Below are positions 1-11,599 of a DNA stretch of 64,000 bases, piece by piece. Numbering within the stretch: position 1 is the first letter of the stretch; each line of letters starts with the position of its first letter. Under the pieces are notes generated by a model. That model was given only the letters and a program-made list of their open reading frames with translations. It did no database searches and was not told where the DNA came from. The position numbers were made by a program, and so were the translations under genes. The stretch covers positions 22,886,969 through 22,950,968 of the forward strand of contig CM033752.1 in assembly GCA_019671005.1 (NCBI GenBank). The letters are read 5' to 3'. The stretch is from Hibiscus mutabilis. Its lineage: Eukaryota; Streptophyta; Magnoliopsida; Malvales; Malvaceae.

Positions 1-622
1 ATAATATTGATGACTTTTCTATGGCTTTTGGATCAGTCTCTAAAATTTTAGTTCAATCCGATTTCCCGATATTCATAAAATACTTCTACTGCGATTTTAC
101 CTTTTCTGAGCTATTGGATTTATTCCAAAAATTCCATATTTCCATATTCGGGAAATAAACTCTATTATACCATAAAAACTTCCTTTTCCAAGGACTTAGA
201 CTGAATTTTCCTAACTCTGTCTATTATTCCGATAATTATCAAAAATCTTCATAGAATAAAATTTCTCTTAGAATTCCTTTATCGATAATCCATACGAATT
301 TTCTATACTCTTACTGAGTCCAAATTATCGATTAGAAAAACTTTTATGGGACCTTCCCGAAGGTCACCCATCCTTATATTTCTCTGGCCTAAGCACGCTT
401 AACAATTTCATTCGATCCAAACTTAGTACATTTTTCTGCATCTTAATTCTTAAAACCGATATCAAGGTACCTATTTCGATCCGATTCACTCTTATACTGA
501 ATAAAATTACTTGTTGGTAAAATTTACACTTTAGTCCCCAAACTTTTCCAAAGTTTATACTTTAACCCCCTAAACTTTCAAATTTTACAATTTAGTCACT
601 AGCCAAATTTTGGGATATTACA
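1..622 (-). mobile_element. Partial long LTR (start of an LTR), inserted in Athila-1
   Basis: The reverse complement begins TGTAATATCCC at 622 and runs off the left edge of the window. It matches the first ~620 bases of the LTR that starts at 17389 on the plus strand; shared stretches include the anti-sense of 'gaaggtcccataaaag' and the region around 480-560. By eye the similarity is roughly 85%. No coding sequence is visible. Because the LTR start faces right, the rest of this element (or solo LTR) lies to the left of the window. Its right edge interrupts the reverse transcriptase of Athila-1, so it is the youngest layer of the stack. Confidence 0.8.
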
Positions 623-1405
623 GAAGTGGCATTTTTCCCAATTCAAGACTAGGTTAGTCTCAATACATCTCCTCAAAACAAGCTCTAGACTCTAAAGGCA
701 TTCCTCAAACGTTTTGCCAAACACTGAAAAGTCATCCATGAGAACTTCTAGGTTGTTCTCAATCATGTTAGAGAAAATAGACATCATACATCATTGGAAT
801 GTTTCCGGATCATTACACAGTCCAAAGGGCATTCTCCTAAAGGCGAATGTCCCATATGGAAAAGTGAATGTGGTTTTCTTCTAATCCTCTAGAGCGAATC
901 TGATTATAACTTGAATAGCCGTCTATGAAGCAATAGAATGCCTTATCTGCTAATATGTCCAGCATTTAATCGATGAAGGACAATGGAAAGTGGTCTTTCT
1001 TGGTGGCAATATTCAGCCTCCTATAGTCCATGCACACTCTCCACCCTATAATAGTTCTGGAAGGAATCAACTCATCTTTGTTATTTTGAACCACGGTCAT
1101 GCCACTTTTCTTTGGCACATATTACATTTGGCTGGCCCACGAACTGTCGAAAATGGGATAGATTATCTTGGCACTTGCCACTTGATAATTTCTTTTTTAA
1201 CTACCTCTTTCATGCTCAGGTTCAATCTTCTCCGACCCTTAATTATTTTTCCATGATATTCCTCCAAGATTATTTTGTGCATGCAAATAGTTGGGCTTAT
1301 TCCTCGGATATCAGCCAAGGTCCATCTCAGAGCTTGCTTATATTTGCTTAAAATTTTCAACAATCTTTCCTCCTGATCATTAGATAGATCAGCAGCAATG
1401 ATCAC
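623..1405 (-). pseudogene. Athila-1 reverse transcriptase, N-terminal part, broken
   Basis: The start of pol reads as a clean frame at 1405-1163, including the typical 'ADIRGISP', 'CMHKI' and 'MKEVVKKEI.KW' segments that precede Athila RT. Downstream the frame shifts, but RT motifs continue: a 'VCMDYRRLN' type block near 1000-1030 and the catalytic box as LMDDFSVF at about 722-748 (usual FMDD/YVDD). The similarity ends at 'ETNLVLNWEKCHF', directly followed at 622 by the start of another LTR. The second half of RT, RNase H and integrase are absent from the window. Confidence 0.8.
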
Positions 1406-2460
1406 TGGTAGAGAGGATATTTACCTAAGTAGGCATACTTGAGATGGTCTGGCAACGGTTTAAATTCCAATTCTAGTGGCTTCTCGATGGTAGTATGGGT
1501 GCCTTGATTTCTTTGCCCACAGTAATTAGAAACTTCATTCTCAAAAGTTGGTCCTTTAGTGTCTTCACTCGTCTTAATTTTATCATCCAGTTCTCTGGCG
1601 ACATCATATGTGTCTTGGCACAGCTGTGTCACGTCCATAGTGAAAATCGACTCCATTATCTCATCAGCTTGGCATTCCTCTTGTTCATCTGCACATTTAA
1701 GAGCTTGAAACACATTAAATGTAACATGTTGGTCATTCATGCGCATAGTAAGTTCACCTTTATGAATATCAATTAAGGCTCTACTTGTGGCAAAGAATGG
1801 TCTGCCCAATATAATTGGGATATTCATATCTTCCTCATAATCTAAAATGATAAAATCAGTTGGAAATATAAATTTATCTATCTTTACCAGCACATACCCA
1901 ATCTTACCCTTAAGATGTGTAAAAGATCGGTCTGCCAACTGAAGTGTTACGGTGGTAGGCCTTGCTTCGATGTCGAGCTTTTTGAAAACAGACATTGGCA
2001 TCAAATTGATGTTGGTTCCCATGTCACATAGTGCTTTGCCCATGAATCTGTTTCCAATGGTATATGAAATAGTAAAACTTCTTGAATCTTTCAGCTTGGG
2101 TGGCAATCGATTGAATATCATTGCACTGCATCCCTCAGTGAGAGTTACAGTCTCGAAATCACCCAATTTCCTCTTTTTGGACAAAGTGTCCTTCATGAAT
2201 TTAACATAATTGAGCATTTTCTCAAGAGCTTCTTCTAATGGTATGTTGATCTGCAACTGCTTCAGAACTTTCAAGAAGCGCTTAAATTGTTGATCCTGCT
2301 TGTGTTTCTGTAATATTTGCGGAAATGGTAGAGGTGGGTAAGCAAATGCTGACTCTACCGGCTTCACCAAGGGTTTCTTGGCATCGAACTGAGGTCTGGC
2401 ATCGCTTTTGTCTGCTTCTTTCTTCTCTGCTTCTTTTGGTTCATCTACGGGTCTCTTCAC
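1402..2460 (-). pseudogene. Athila-1 gag C-terminus plus aspartic protease (352 aa open frame)
   Basis: This is the longest open frame in the Athila stack. Residues 1-100 are a charged linker. The retropepsin-like domain has the Athila version of the active site, C-D-M-G-T-N, with the catalytic Asp at about residue 146. It is followed by INLMP, 'LQLADRS', a 'GKIGYVLVKIDKF.FP.DFI.LD' block and 'PIILGRPFFAT'. These are the standard order and motifs of plant Athila protease. The C-terminal ~100 residues lead into pol, whose first frame overlaps at 1405. The frame is open, but the flanking gag and RT are broken, so it is treated as a fossil. Confidence 0.85.
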
Positions 2461-2469
2461 TTGGCAATT

Positions 2470-3913
2470 GGCTAACTACTTGATAGGCATCTCGGACTCG
2501 CATTGTTTGCCACTCCGAAAAGTTACAACTTGCACTGCTTATTACCTCTTTGTGGAGCATCTTTTGTATCACATAGAAAAGCTCCCTGGGGTCGATTGCT
2601 AACTGCCTTGGTAATCTGTCTGATCTGAATCTCCAAGTTCTGCATAGATGCAGCCAAACTCTGAATAGTTGCATCATTCCTCTGCATATATTCTATCAAA
2701 GTCCCATTATTGTTTCTTTGTCCTGCATAAAAATTACTTTTTGCCTTCTGTGGCATGGCATTCTGATGGAATCCTTGCTGGACATTATTATTCTGACACT
2801 GGGCATTGTTCTTCTGTTGGGCATTATATTAACATTGGGTATTGTATTGATTACCTCCTTGATTTCCCCAAGCTAAATTTGGGTGTTGCCTTCATCCTGT
2901 ATTGTAAGTATTAGAATTTGCATTATAATTACAATAGAAATTGCCAACAAAATTTACCGACTCAGGGTTGGCAGGCAATCTTCCATGTAATGGTCCTCCC
3001 CACATATTGTGCAGAATGGGTCTAATACCTTAATCTCTTGGGATTCTGTACTCTTTTGCAAAGTTCTCACCATGCTAGTAAGATTGGAAATCTCAGCGTG
3101 GATGGATGTTAGTTCATCTAGTGCTAATTTCCCACCAGTTTTAGTTCTAGTCCCTAGTCTGATAGTAGGATACTCAAAATCATTAGTTGAGATCCTTTCA
3201 AGGATGCCAATTGCCTCTGTATAATTCTTTTCAAGCAGCGAACCATTTGTTGAAGCATCAACAATGGTCTTGCCATGCGTATTGAGTCTATTGTAGAAGG
3301 TCTCCATCTGGGTTCAATTTGGGAATCCATGCATGGGACACCTCCTCAATAGGTCCTTGAATCTCTTTCAGGCATCATATAGGGTCTCATCGTCAGCCTA
3401 CCTAAACGTAATGATCTTGCTTCTCAGCTTGGCAGTGAGTTTAGGTGGCTAGAATCGTAGCAAAAATTTCTGGCATAGATCTCCCCATGAGGTAACGGAA
3501 CCAAGTTGCAAAGAACTAAGCCACATTTTTGCTCTATCTCTCAGGGAAAATGTGAACAATTTCAGCTTCACTGTATCTTCTAACACTCCAAGATGCTAAA
3601 ATAGCAGGCAAACTTCCATGAATTGCTTCAAGTGTTGCCTAGGGTCTCTAATAGGTGCTCCATCAAATTGTCTTATATTCAAAAGTGTTTGTATCATCAT
3701 TAGTTTAAGTTTAAAATTCGGTGTATTTACCTCTGGACCAATCAGTCCTAGCATCAAATTGTCTATGTTCAGTGCTGAGTGTTCCCTGATAGGTCTCTCT
3801 TCCTCCATATTAACGGCTAGGGCAGCAGGTGCGGCTGGTATCCCATTGTGGTTTGGTGGATTTCCATGATTGTTTAGTTTACCATCGGCTCCTCCATTGC
3901 CTCGATGTGCCAT
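2470..3913 (-). pseudogene. Athila-1 gag, broken
   Basis: Gag begins at the ATG at 3913, about 180 bases after the PBS. The first 105 residues stay open and include 'NFKLK..MIQ.L' and 'DPRQHLKQFMEVC', the entry to the retrotransposon gag domain. The capsid-like part (about 3600-3300) is readable as 'FSLRDRAKMWL', 'VTSWGDL..KFL' and 'RRCPMHGFP' but has several stops. The frame at 3307-2954 holds a zinc knuckle of form CX2CX3HX4C (C-T-I-C-G-E-D-H-Y-M-E-D-C). A later frame (2756-2523) has the gag C-terminal 'LEIQIRQITKAVSNRPQG' block. Not functional. Confidence 0.8.
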
Positions 3914-4089
3914 CTCTCGAACTTTTCTTTTTTAACCTCCATAAGGTTCTTTCAATTTCTGGGTCGTATGGCCAATCTTCCACCAAAGGGTGGTTTCTGG
4001 TCATACACCAGTTAAAATAAGTAAATAAAATGAAATAATAATAAAAGAAACGAAACAAGTAAAAATCAAAACAATAAATTCTATCACAA

Positions 4090-4110
4090 TCCTCGACAAC
4101 GATGCCAAAA
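4090..4110 (-). other. Primer binding site of Athila-1
   Basis: The minus strand reads TTTTTGGCATCGTTGTCGAGG directly after the LTR end (...GTCGTCA, then AG). This is a mutated form of the Athila PBS TTTGGCGCCGTTGCCGGGGA, which is complementary to the 3' end of a plant tRNA (Asp-type in this lineage). Confidence 0.75.
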
Positions 4111-4113
4111 ACT

Positions 4114-5540
4114 TGACGACTTTTGCGAACACTTGGCAAACGATTGAATATTTAGTGTGAAAGAAAATAATGCCAAGGTGAGTCTTATACGTGCAAGTAT
4201 ACACAGTTAACAAGTAATACATCAGTAAGCTGAGTATCGAACCCATAGGGATTGACCAAGAACATTTGCTTATTGTTTACTTGTTTATAAGAAGATAAAA
4301 GTGGTTGAAATGATTGGGATTTTTTATTGAAAAGATAGCAAAAACAAAGAAGTGAAAATGGAAAGCAACCTGGCAGTGAAAGTGTTCAATTGAATAATGA
4401 GCATTTGCAAGGGATGCCTGGATTTCACGCTTCTTATGCCAGCCTTTAATAATATCCTACCTTGGTTTTATTGCCGAGCTGATTTAAGGTAGCATTTCCT
4501 CTGTCGATAGCAATACCCTAAGTTAACCACGATAAAACCCCTATATGCCTATTGTAAAGCTTTTCATTAATTAACTCGATTAAGTTTCAACCTTTACTCC
4601 TAAGGGGTAGACTCACTTCCTAAGTAAGTTCATCTACTTGAACATCTTCTGTCGAAGCTTCTCGCCTTAGTATTTAGCAACTGAGCGTCGCCCCTTAAGT
4701 CTGTTAAGAGTTTAAGGTGCAATAAGCATACTATGCCAACTATTGTATGGCAAAGGATCTGAGAAAATTAAGTACTAGCAGATAGAAAATAATGCCAAGG
4801 CATTTTAAATTATTAAAAACCAAACATAAAATTAGCATTCATCGAAAACATCCTCCAACCAACTGTAAAAACTTAGTTCATGGTTGGGGAGTCCATCCAC
4901 AAAATACTATCGTATCTTGACATCACCATTCAAATAACAATAAAACTAAGAGAATGGGCAAGAAGGAGATTCGTCGATGCAGCCTTTCGAATGCTCCAAA
5001 GCTCTCAGTCTTAGCTTGTCAGACGATGTTGCCTCTCGGTTCACCATGGTTTAGCCTCTCTCTTTGATCCCCCTTCAAGTGGTGGCTTGAGCTCATTTAA
5101 ATAGGCTTGCATGGAAACCCTAGGATAAGCTTTTAAGATTGAATTTTGAATGTGTGAAGGGATAAGATGTGGTATCCTCTTATCCCGATTTGAATTCTAG
5201 GGCTAACGTGTACAGGGTCCAACAGCTACTTTGATCGATCATCGGACATCAATCCTTTGCCAGCCGAGCTTGGCATTGTTTGTCCATCTATGCCAACTAC
5301 TACTTGGCAATTCTCTAGCTTTCTTTCATGTATTCTCTGCCAGTGCCTCTCTGTCATGCCTGCCTGCATGTAGCCTGCATCGAAACTATCAAAATAACCC
5401 TTCACACTGGCAATAGAATAGCTCCTAACTCCTTATGCAAATGTAATCATTTTAATAATTAATGCGAACATATATACTTAAAGGCAAGCAAAAGCATTGT
5501 CAAATAAGAATAAAAAATTAGTACTTTTGAGGAGCTAACA
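4114..5540 (-). repeat. 5' LTR of Athila-1 (about 1.43 kb)
   Basis: The minus strand starts TGTTAGCTCCTC at 5540 and ends ...AGTCGTCA at 4114, giving the TG...CA ends of an LTR, directly next to the PBS. The right edge cuts the open frame of Athila-2 RT after 'EGIVLGH'. No coding signal is seen; small open frames at 5231-5416 are chance. Confidence 0.75.
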
Positions 5541-6237
5541 TGTGGCCTAGCACAATCCCTTCAATGACCATGAAGTGATATTTTTCCTAGTTTAGAACCA
5601 GATTGGTTTCTTCACATTGCTGCAATATTTTCTCCAGATTGTCGACGTAGTGGTCATAGCTATTCCTATTTACCGAAAAATCATCCATGAAGATTTCAAG
5701 GGAATTGTCAATCATATCTGAAAATATTGCCATCGTGCACCTTTGAAATGTGGTTGGTGCATTGCAAAGACTGAAAGGCATACGGCGAAAGGTAAATGTC
5801 CTAAAAGGGCATGTAAAAGTAGTATTCTCCTGGTCCTCGGGTACAATAGCAATTTAATTCAAGCTAGAATATACATCTAAGAAGCAATAATACTCCTTTC
5901 TCATAAGCTGATCTAACATCTGATCAATGAAAGGAAGAGGAAAATGATATTTTCTTATGGCAGAATTGAAACGCCTATAGTCTATACAAATACGCCAACA
6001 TGTGGGGATACAAGTTGGAATCATCTCATTAGCATCATTATGAACTACAATGATGCCACTTTTCTTAGGGACACAGTGAACTAGACTCACCCATGCACTA
6101 TCAAAAATTGCATAGATAATTCCAGCGTCCAACCATTTAAGGATTTCCTTCTTGACTACTTCTTTCATATTCTCATTCAATCTTCGTTGCAGCTCAATGG
6201 ACTGTTTGTTCTCATCATCTAGCTTAATCTTATGCAT
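5541..6237 (-). pseudogene. Athila-2 reverse transcriptase, interrupted
   Basis: One open frame (6237-5854) carries 'LNENMKEVVKKEILKWLDAGIIY', 'WVSLVHCVPKKSG', 'CWRICIDYRRFN' and 'HFPLPFIDQMLDQL...YYCFLD'. A second (5781-5587) carries 'MPFSLCNAP.TFQRC' and the catalytic box EIFMDDFSV. After a stop the similarity continues as 'YHFMVIEGIVLGH' and then ends at 5541. The RT fingers and palm are recognisable and the FMDD catalytic residues remain, but the gene is split into frames and truncated. Confidence 0.85.
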
Positions 6238-6276
6238 GCATAGAGATGGACTAATGCCTTTGATATCAGAAATTGT

Positions 6277-7247
6277 CTAGGCAATAGCACGCTTGTGTAG
6301 CTTAAGAATATTTATCAACTTAGCTTTTTGTATTGCGTCCAGAGTTGCAGAGACAATGATTGGGAGTGTTTCTACATCTACAAGGAATACATATTTGAGA
6401 TTAGCTGGTAAGGGCTTCAGTTCTAGAGTAGGAGCTTCTTCACTAGATGGTTTAAAAATAGGAACTGACCAGTGAGAAAGATCCAAAGATTTAACTTGCC
6501 ATTTATGATAAACTACTGCAGTGAGAACTTCCACAATGTGGTTGCAATTTGGGAGATCATCTTCTACCATTGTCAGTGCGGTATGTTCAACAATGAGTAT
6601 ACCAGATGAAGCAGATCTTCTTGAATAATATGATCAATAATGTCGATATGATGGCATTTTTCAAACTCTCTTCCCATATCAACCTTGAACATCCCAAAAG
6701 TAACTTGGTCGTTATCAACCCGCATTGTAAATTCTCCTTTTGATACATCGATGACACCTTTCCCAGTAGCTAAGAATGGGTGACCAAGAATGATAGGTAC
6801 ATCCTTGTCAACCTCATAATCAAGAATAATGAAATCAACTGAGAAGACAAATTTGTCCACACGAACAAGCACATCTTTGATTTGACCATTTGGATGAGTC
6901 AAAGATTTATCAGCCAATTGTAATATGACTACTATGGGCTTCATTTCTCCAATGCCTAACTTTTAGAAGGTAGATAAATGCATTAAATTGATACTAGCCC
7001 CTAAATCACAAAAAGCTTTACTAAAATAATGATTACCAATCGAGCAAGGTATGATGAAACTACCTGGATCTTTTATCTTTCTAGGTAGAGGGGTAGATAT
7101 TAATTTATTGCACTCCTCAATGAACGTAATGGTTTCCATTACATTGATCCTCTTCTTCTTGGATAGGATATCTTTCATGAACTTTTTATAATTTGGAATA
7201 TGTGTAAGAGGATCAATCAAAGGAATTTCAACAGTAAATTGTTGCAA
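6277..7247 (-). pseudogene. Athila-2 protease and linker to RT, broken
   Basis: Three successive frames are seen. Frame 7247-6963 ends with the protease active-site block 'KAFCDLGASINLMHLSTF'. Frame 6944-6573 continues with 'VVILQLADKSLTHPNG', 'VFSVDFIILDYEVDKDVPIILGHPFLAT' and 'FTMRVDNDQVTF'. Frame 6570-6277 is the linker with 'PTLELKPLPANLKYVFL'. The C-D-L-G-A-S active site is the canonical Athila form. The breaks between frames are single stops or shifts. Confidence 0.82.
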
Positions 7248-7435
7248 AGTATCGTGAATGAATTGAAATCCGATTCAATATTCTTAAATCTTTGAGAAAA
7301 AAGTGGAGATGGATTATCCGACTATTGTGCTGATATTAGACATTGTGGTGACAACTTCGGTTGTAAAATAGATAAAACTGGAGTGAAAATAGGAGAGACA
7401 TTACTCGTCTTGCCATCGTTATCAGATACAGAGGA

Positions 7436-9084
7436 CTATCCCCTTTCGTGAGTAGTTATGGGAACTGGTTGCATCGAGTCAGTAGTTCGTTTGCCGCTGC
7501 GAAGAGTAATAGCCTTGCAATGCTTCTTACCCTTGTTCAACAGACTTTCAGTGTTGCTAGGTAATGTACCTGGTTGTCTAGAATTCATGTCAGTCGCTAA
7601 CTGGCCCAACTGAGCTTCTAAAGTGTGTATTGATGAATATTGACCTTGTGCTATAGCTTCAGTACTAGACAAATGACCATGCATCATTTCTTCAAAAAGA
7701 GCAAATGGGTAAGAGATACTTGATGGAGCATAATGACTCATCTGAGACTGAGTTTGAGATGATGCTCCATATTGTGATTGTCGAGACAGTGAAGAAAAAT
7801 GTTGTGGTTGCATCTGATTCTGTTGTGGCTGCAATGGGTCTGCAGCATAGATTATTACTATGGGTAACTAAAGTTTCCTTACCGCACACAAATTCCCTTG
7901 AAATGAATTGTTACCAGAGTAAAATGCTCCTTGATTTTGTGCTAAATCATAGTTACCCCAGAACTGTCTATTAGATGTGTTGTAAGATGTACCCATGTTA
8001 TTTCCTCGCATGTTGCTGAATTAACTAGCTTTTCTGCATATTGTGGGCAATACTCAAAGCTATGGTTCTTGCCACAAATCTCACATGAATATACAGGGTT
8101 GGTTGTTTGTTGAGCTAGTTGGATATGAGCAACTTCACTTGTCTTTTACATATTCTTAATGTTGTTATCCAAACTAAAAATTTAAGCCTTTAAAGAAGAT
8201 AGATCATCAAGCTCAAAAACTCTCGGTGCATCTTTATATGATGTAGCCCTAGAAATAGGATATTACAAATCATTCTGAGCAAATTGCTCCAATACACCAA
8301 CAAGAGTATTGTAGGTTCAATCAAGTAATGGACCATTAGACAAACTACCGACAAGATGTCTTGTAGCTACATTTGACCCTTTATAAAAAATTCAATCTGA
8401 GTTTCATGTTGAATGTTGTAGTTTGGACATCTTTTCCATGTAGTGTGAAAAGTCTCATCATCTAACTGATAGTAGGCTATAATGTCATTCCTTAGGCGCG
8501 AGTTCATTGTTGATGAATTAAAGCACAACACAAATTGTGTAGCAAGATCATCCCATGATGTAATAGAGCTAGTAGGTAATCCTCGAAACCATGTGCGAGC
8601 TCTACCCTGCAAAGAATAGGGAAACAATTGCATCTGTAAGGCATATCAGGAACATCTTGCTGGCTAAATGAAGCACAAATTAAAAGAAAATATTGAAGAT
8701 GCTCTCGAGCGTCTTCATGTGGTAACCCTACATACTGCCCATTAGAGTTGAACATTTGGAATATAACTGGCTTCAACTCAAAGTTTCCAGCCGAAATAGG
8801 AGGTCGAACAATTCCCAATTGCAAATCATCCAACTAGGGAACAACAACCTCGCGGATAATTTTGTCCTTGGCGGATGGGTGCATTGGTGGGTTTTCAGGG
8901 GCATAAGGAATTCCCTCATTGTTGGTAGGTTGTCTGGCCATTCTAGTAATTTCATGAATCTTTTTTTAAAAGTTCTCTCAACTTCTGGATCTGGTAAGAA
9001 AAGTGGTTTAGTAGCACTTATGGCCAAACAACACCTACACGAGGTAAAGAAAATAAAAGGAAAAAATAAAACTATTAGAAACAA
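7436..9084 (-). pseudogene. Athila-2 gag, broken
   Basis: The N-terminal part (9084-8504) is split between frames ('PEVERTFKKR', then 'IVRPPISAGNFELKPVIFQM' and 'DAREHLQYF'). The capsid-like domain is at 8633-8367: 'LFPYSLQGRARTWFRGLP', 'SITSWDDLATQFV', 'RLRNDI..YYQ.DDETF'. The C-terminus (7834-7436) is Gln/Ser-rich and ends with the Athila signature 'LEAQLGQLATDM..RQPG.LPSNTE' and 'CKAITLRSGK'. The region around 7890-8370 is more decayed. Not functional. Confidence 0.8.
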
Positions 9085-9140
9085 CTACAAACTTAAATAA
9101 AGAAAATAGAATTGCAAGCAGAAACATAATGAATAATAAC

Positions 9141-9165
9141 GTCATCCCCGGCAATGACGTCAAAA
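9141..9165 (-). other. Primer binding site of Athila-2
   Basis: After the LTR end (...CACACCGATCA, then AG) the minus strand reads TTTTGACGTCATTGCCGGGG, a slightly mutated Athila PBS (TTTGGCGCCGTTGCCGGGGA). Confidence 0.75.
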
Positions 9166-9167
9166 CT

Positions 9168-10360
9168 TGATCGGTGTGAAAATGTCACACTATTAGTGCA
9201 AGCTACAATGTCGATGCAAGAATAAAAACAAGGAAATCCTGTTTGAATATCGATCCCACGAGGATGTAGATCTTCTTGGTTGCAATAAAAGTGGTAGTTG
9301 TGGGTGCAATGGTTGTTTCAATAAAAGGATAAAAAGGTTAATAGAGGATTAATTGTGGTAGCAATAATAGAATGTAATAAAGGATAGAGAAATATAAGAA
9401 TAAAGCCTAGATCTTCTTGATTCAGCTTGACAAAAAGATCAAGTTCGCCTCGAGGTAAAATGATGGTCCAATCAGCGATGTAGTGGTCAACTTGAGTATT
9501 AGCTTCCATTTAACCTCCAACCATTGACTCAAGGATGTAGATCAGCTTCAACTTTCGTCGTAAGTCGAGACTATAGCCCTTCGAACAAGTGGACCAACTT
9601 TCGTTGCATCCAATCAACTTTCATTGTAAAAACTTGTTAATCTGACTTGTCACTGCATCCGTCAATGTCAGTGGCTAGTTTAAAACTCTTTTGCAAAACA
9701 TAAATCAGATCCAACAATTAAAGCTTAAGAAAAAGCTAACACAAATAGATATTGAACTATAAAAATAGTTTAAACACGTTCATAAAGTTCCAAAAAATTA
9801 AACCATCATCAAAATGAGAACAAATACAAAGTAAATCTCCAAAAAGCATCAAAATAGAGAGAAGTTTGAGAATATAACAATATATTTCCTTGATTCAACA
9901 CTTGACTCCTTATTTCCTTGGATAGATCTGCCTTACTTCACCTCGAATCTCTAGAAATAAGCTTAAGCCTCCATGGGAGAAGGGTAAAAGCTCGAAGGTT
10001 AAAGATGATATGAAAAATGAGAAAAGTGTAACTCTCTCTCCTTCAAATTAGTCCTTTATAGGCCACCCAAGGAAGGACATATGTTCTTCAGGTTATTTGC
10101 GTGCCTAGAGCCGTACAAATTTTTTTATAACAAATTAGACAGCTAGTAGGGTCATCATTATCCTTAAGCAGACTGGACAGCTGGCAGATGCAGTGTCAAA
10201 CTGGCTGTAGTGGCGAAAACTTCCTCTACATGGACATTAGTAATGCAGCGACAACTAGGCAAAAATATAAAAAACACAAGCAACTATAACTAAATTAGAA
10301 AAATGCAGAATGAGATATGAGAATGCAGAAATGGATGCAATGGACACCAATGTGGGGACA
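9168..10360 (-). repeat. 5' LTR of Athila-2 (about 1.19 kb)
   Basis: On the minus strand it begins TGTCCCCACATTGG at 10360 and ends CACACCGATCA at 9168. It is directly followed by the PBS and gag of Athila-2. The sequence just right of 10360 still reads as the 3' coding region of Athila-3 and shows no polypurine tract, so this LTR belongs to Athila-2 only. Confidence 0.75.
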
Positions 10361-10429
10361 ATTAGACCTATAAATCACGGGAGAATACATTATTTTTAAA
10401 GAGCTATCACTGTTGCACCCTTTGATGTT

Positions 10430-11291
10430 GATGCATATTTGCCTCGCGTCATCCTCTTAATGGAAGCCTCGTTTATTGGCCTGGCCCCTTATTCTCAATC
10501 ATGTTCTTCTTCTCTTGAGGTGTAATTCCCTTCAAATTGCACAACTTCATAATAAGTGAGGGAAAGGATAAAGTTCCATTATGTCACGCAACACATTAGG
10601 CTATTTCCATGTGTATGATTGCGTCGACATTAATTTGTTTGCCCGTGATAATGAAATGTATCAAAAACATTCGCTCGAAAGTCACAGTGGTGCTATGGGT
10701 GGATGGCATCAACCTGCAATTGACAAAAAGAAACATAATCTTTGCTTGAAGATTTAAAAATCTTTCATGCATGGTGAAGTTTCCTGCATTGGTCCCTGAC
10801 CAAAATACACCATCGACGCACAAATCCTTGGCCAACAAATCCATCTTGGCATCATCAACATTTTCAGCAAACTCTAAGTGTTCATCCTTGCTCACACTCG
10901 TGTTAAACAAATTGTTAATAGCTACGGTACTCCATGGGATAGAGCTTTCTCGCACAAAAACCATTTCCAGAGTAGGTTCATAAAGATTAGAATAAAATTC
11001 CCCTTACCAAAGAGGGACTGTAGCTTCCAGGGTCAGCAAAAAATTCACTCCATTTATGGATGTAGATAATGATGTGAATCTGTCGTCTTGGTTCTTGTTC
11101 TTCAGACAATCTGATGCCCTGCTCAGGATGAATCGTTCTCTTGAGAATGTTGTCAGACTAACGATTTTTTCCATTATTGTCAAGAAAATTTCTTGGTATG
11201 ATTTATCCATGGGGGTAGAAGGTTGAACATCCTTTGTGGATGAGAGGCTTGAGTTTTTTTGGTAGATTTTGCACTTTTTTTCAAAGCACAT
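10430..11291 (-). pseudogene. Athila-3 downstream ORF (env-like position, putative plant transposon protein domain), broken
   Basis: Frame 11291-11004 and frame 10964-10596 form one protein read with a shift near 10980. The second has 'LCVDGVFWSG', 'LNLQAKIMFLFVNCRLMPSTHSTTVTFERM' and 'IITGKQINV..IIHMEI'. This is the pattern of the plant domain found after integrase in Athila elements (often called putative plant transposon protein; env-like by position only). The reading continues to about 10430 with 'ITPQEKK..IENKG'. Its function in the element is not established. Confidence 0.65.
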
Positions 11292-11599
11292 CTCATCTTT
11301 GCCATGGTTGTCGAAAGAAAAAAGGAAATAGCAGGAAAATCTTAAACTTTGGTAGAAAAAGTCGGATAAAAAATTAAGCTTGGAATGAGAAAAGTCTACA
11401 AATGAAGAAGAAAATAAATAGTGAGTGAAAAGGGGAAATGTAAAGGCTCGATTTTTACCAATATGATGTGATTGATCAAAGGGTGAAAATTAAGTCGAAA
11501 AATCATGTCCAATCACAATGTCTCCCGCCAAAATAAATCAGATGGTGAGATCATTTTGATCAATCGGTGTGATTCGAAATGCTTCAAATACCCTCAAAC

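Larger units (their letters stand above)
623..5540 (-). mobile_element. Athila-type Ty3/gypsy retrotransposon, 5' half (Athila-1)
   Basis: Reading on the minus strand, the order is 5' LTR (5540-4114), primer binding site (4110-4090), gag (about 3913-2470), protease (2460-1402) and the start of reverse transcriptase (1405-623). RT then ends abruptly at the foreign LTR at 622. The order, the Athila-type protease motif (C-D-M-G-T-N) and the tRNA-Asp-like PBS define the lineage. Gag and RT contain stops and frameshifts, so the element is dead. It is inserted in the RT gene of Athila-2 at 5540/5541. Integrase and the 3' LTR would lie beyond the left edge. Confidence 0.85.
5541..10360 (-). mobile_element. 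Athila-type retrotransposon, 5' half (Athila-2)
   Basis: Order on the minus strand: LTR 10360-9168, PBS 9165-9141, gag 9084-7436, protease region 7247-6277, RT 6237-5541. RT is cut by the LTR of Athila-1; the remainder would lie left of the window, beyond the younger insertions. The right flank (10361 on) is coding sequence of a third Athila element, so Athila-2 itself inserted into Athila-3. Many stops and frameshifts show it is inactive. Confidence 0.85.

Noticed and set aside
10361..10600. Possibility that Athila-2 and Athila-3 form a tandem LTR array sharing the LTR at 9168-10360
   Set aside because: No polypurine tract precedes the LTR start on the minus strand, and coding-like sequence of Athila-3 runs almost up to it; simple insertion fits better.
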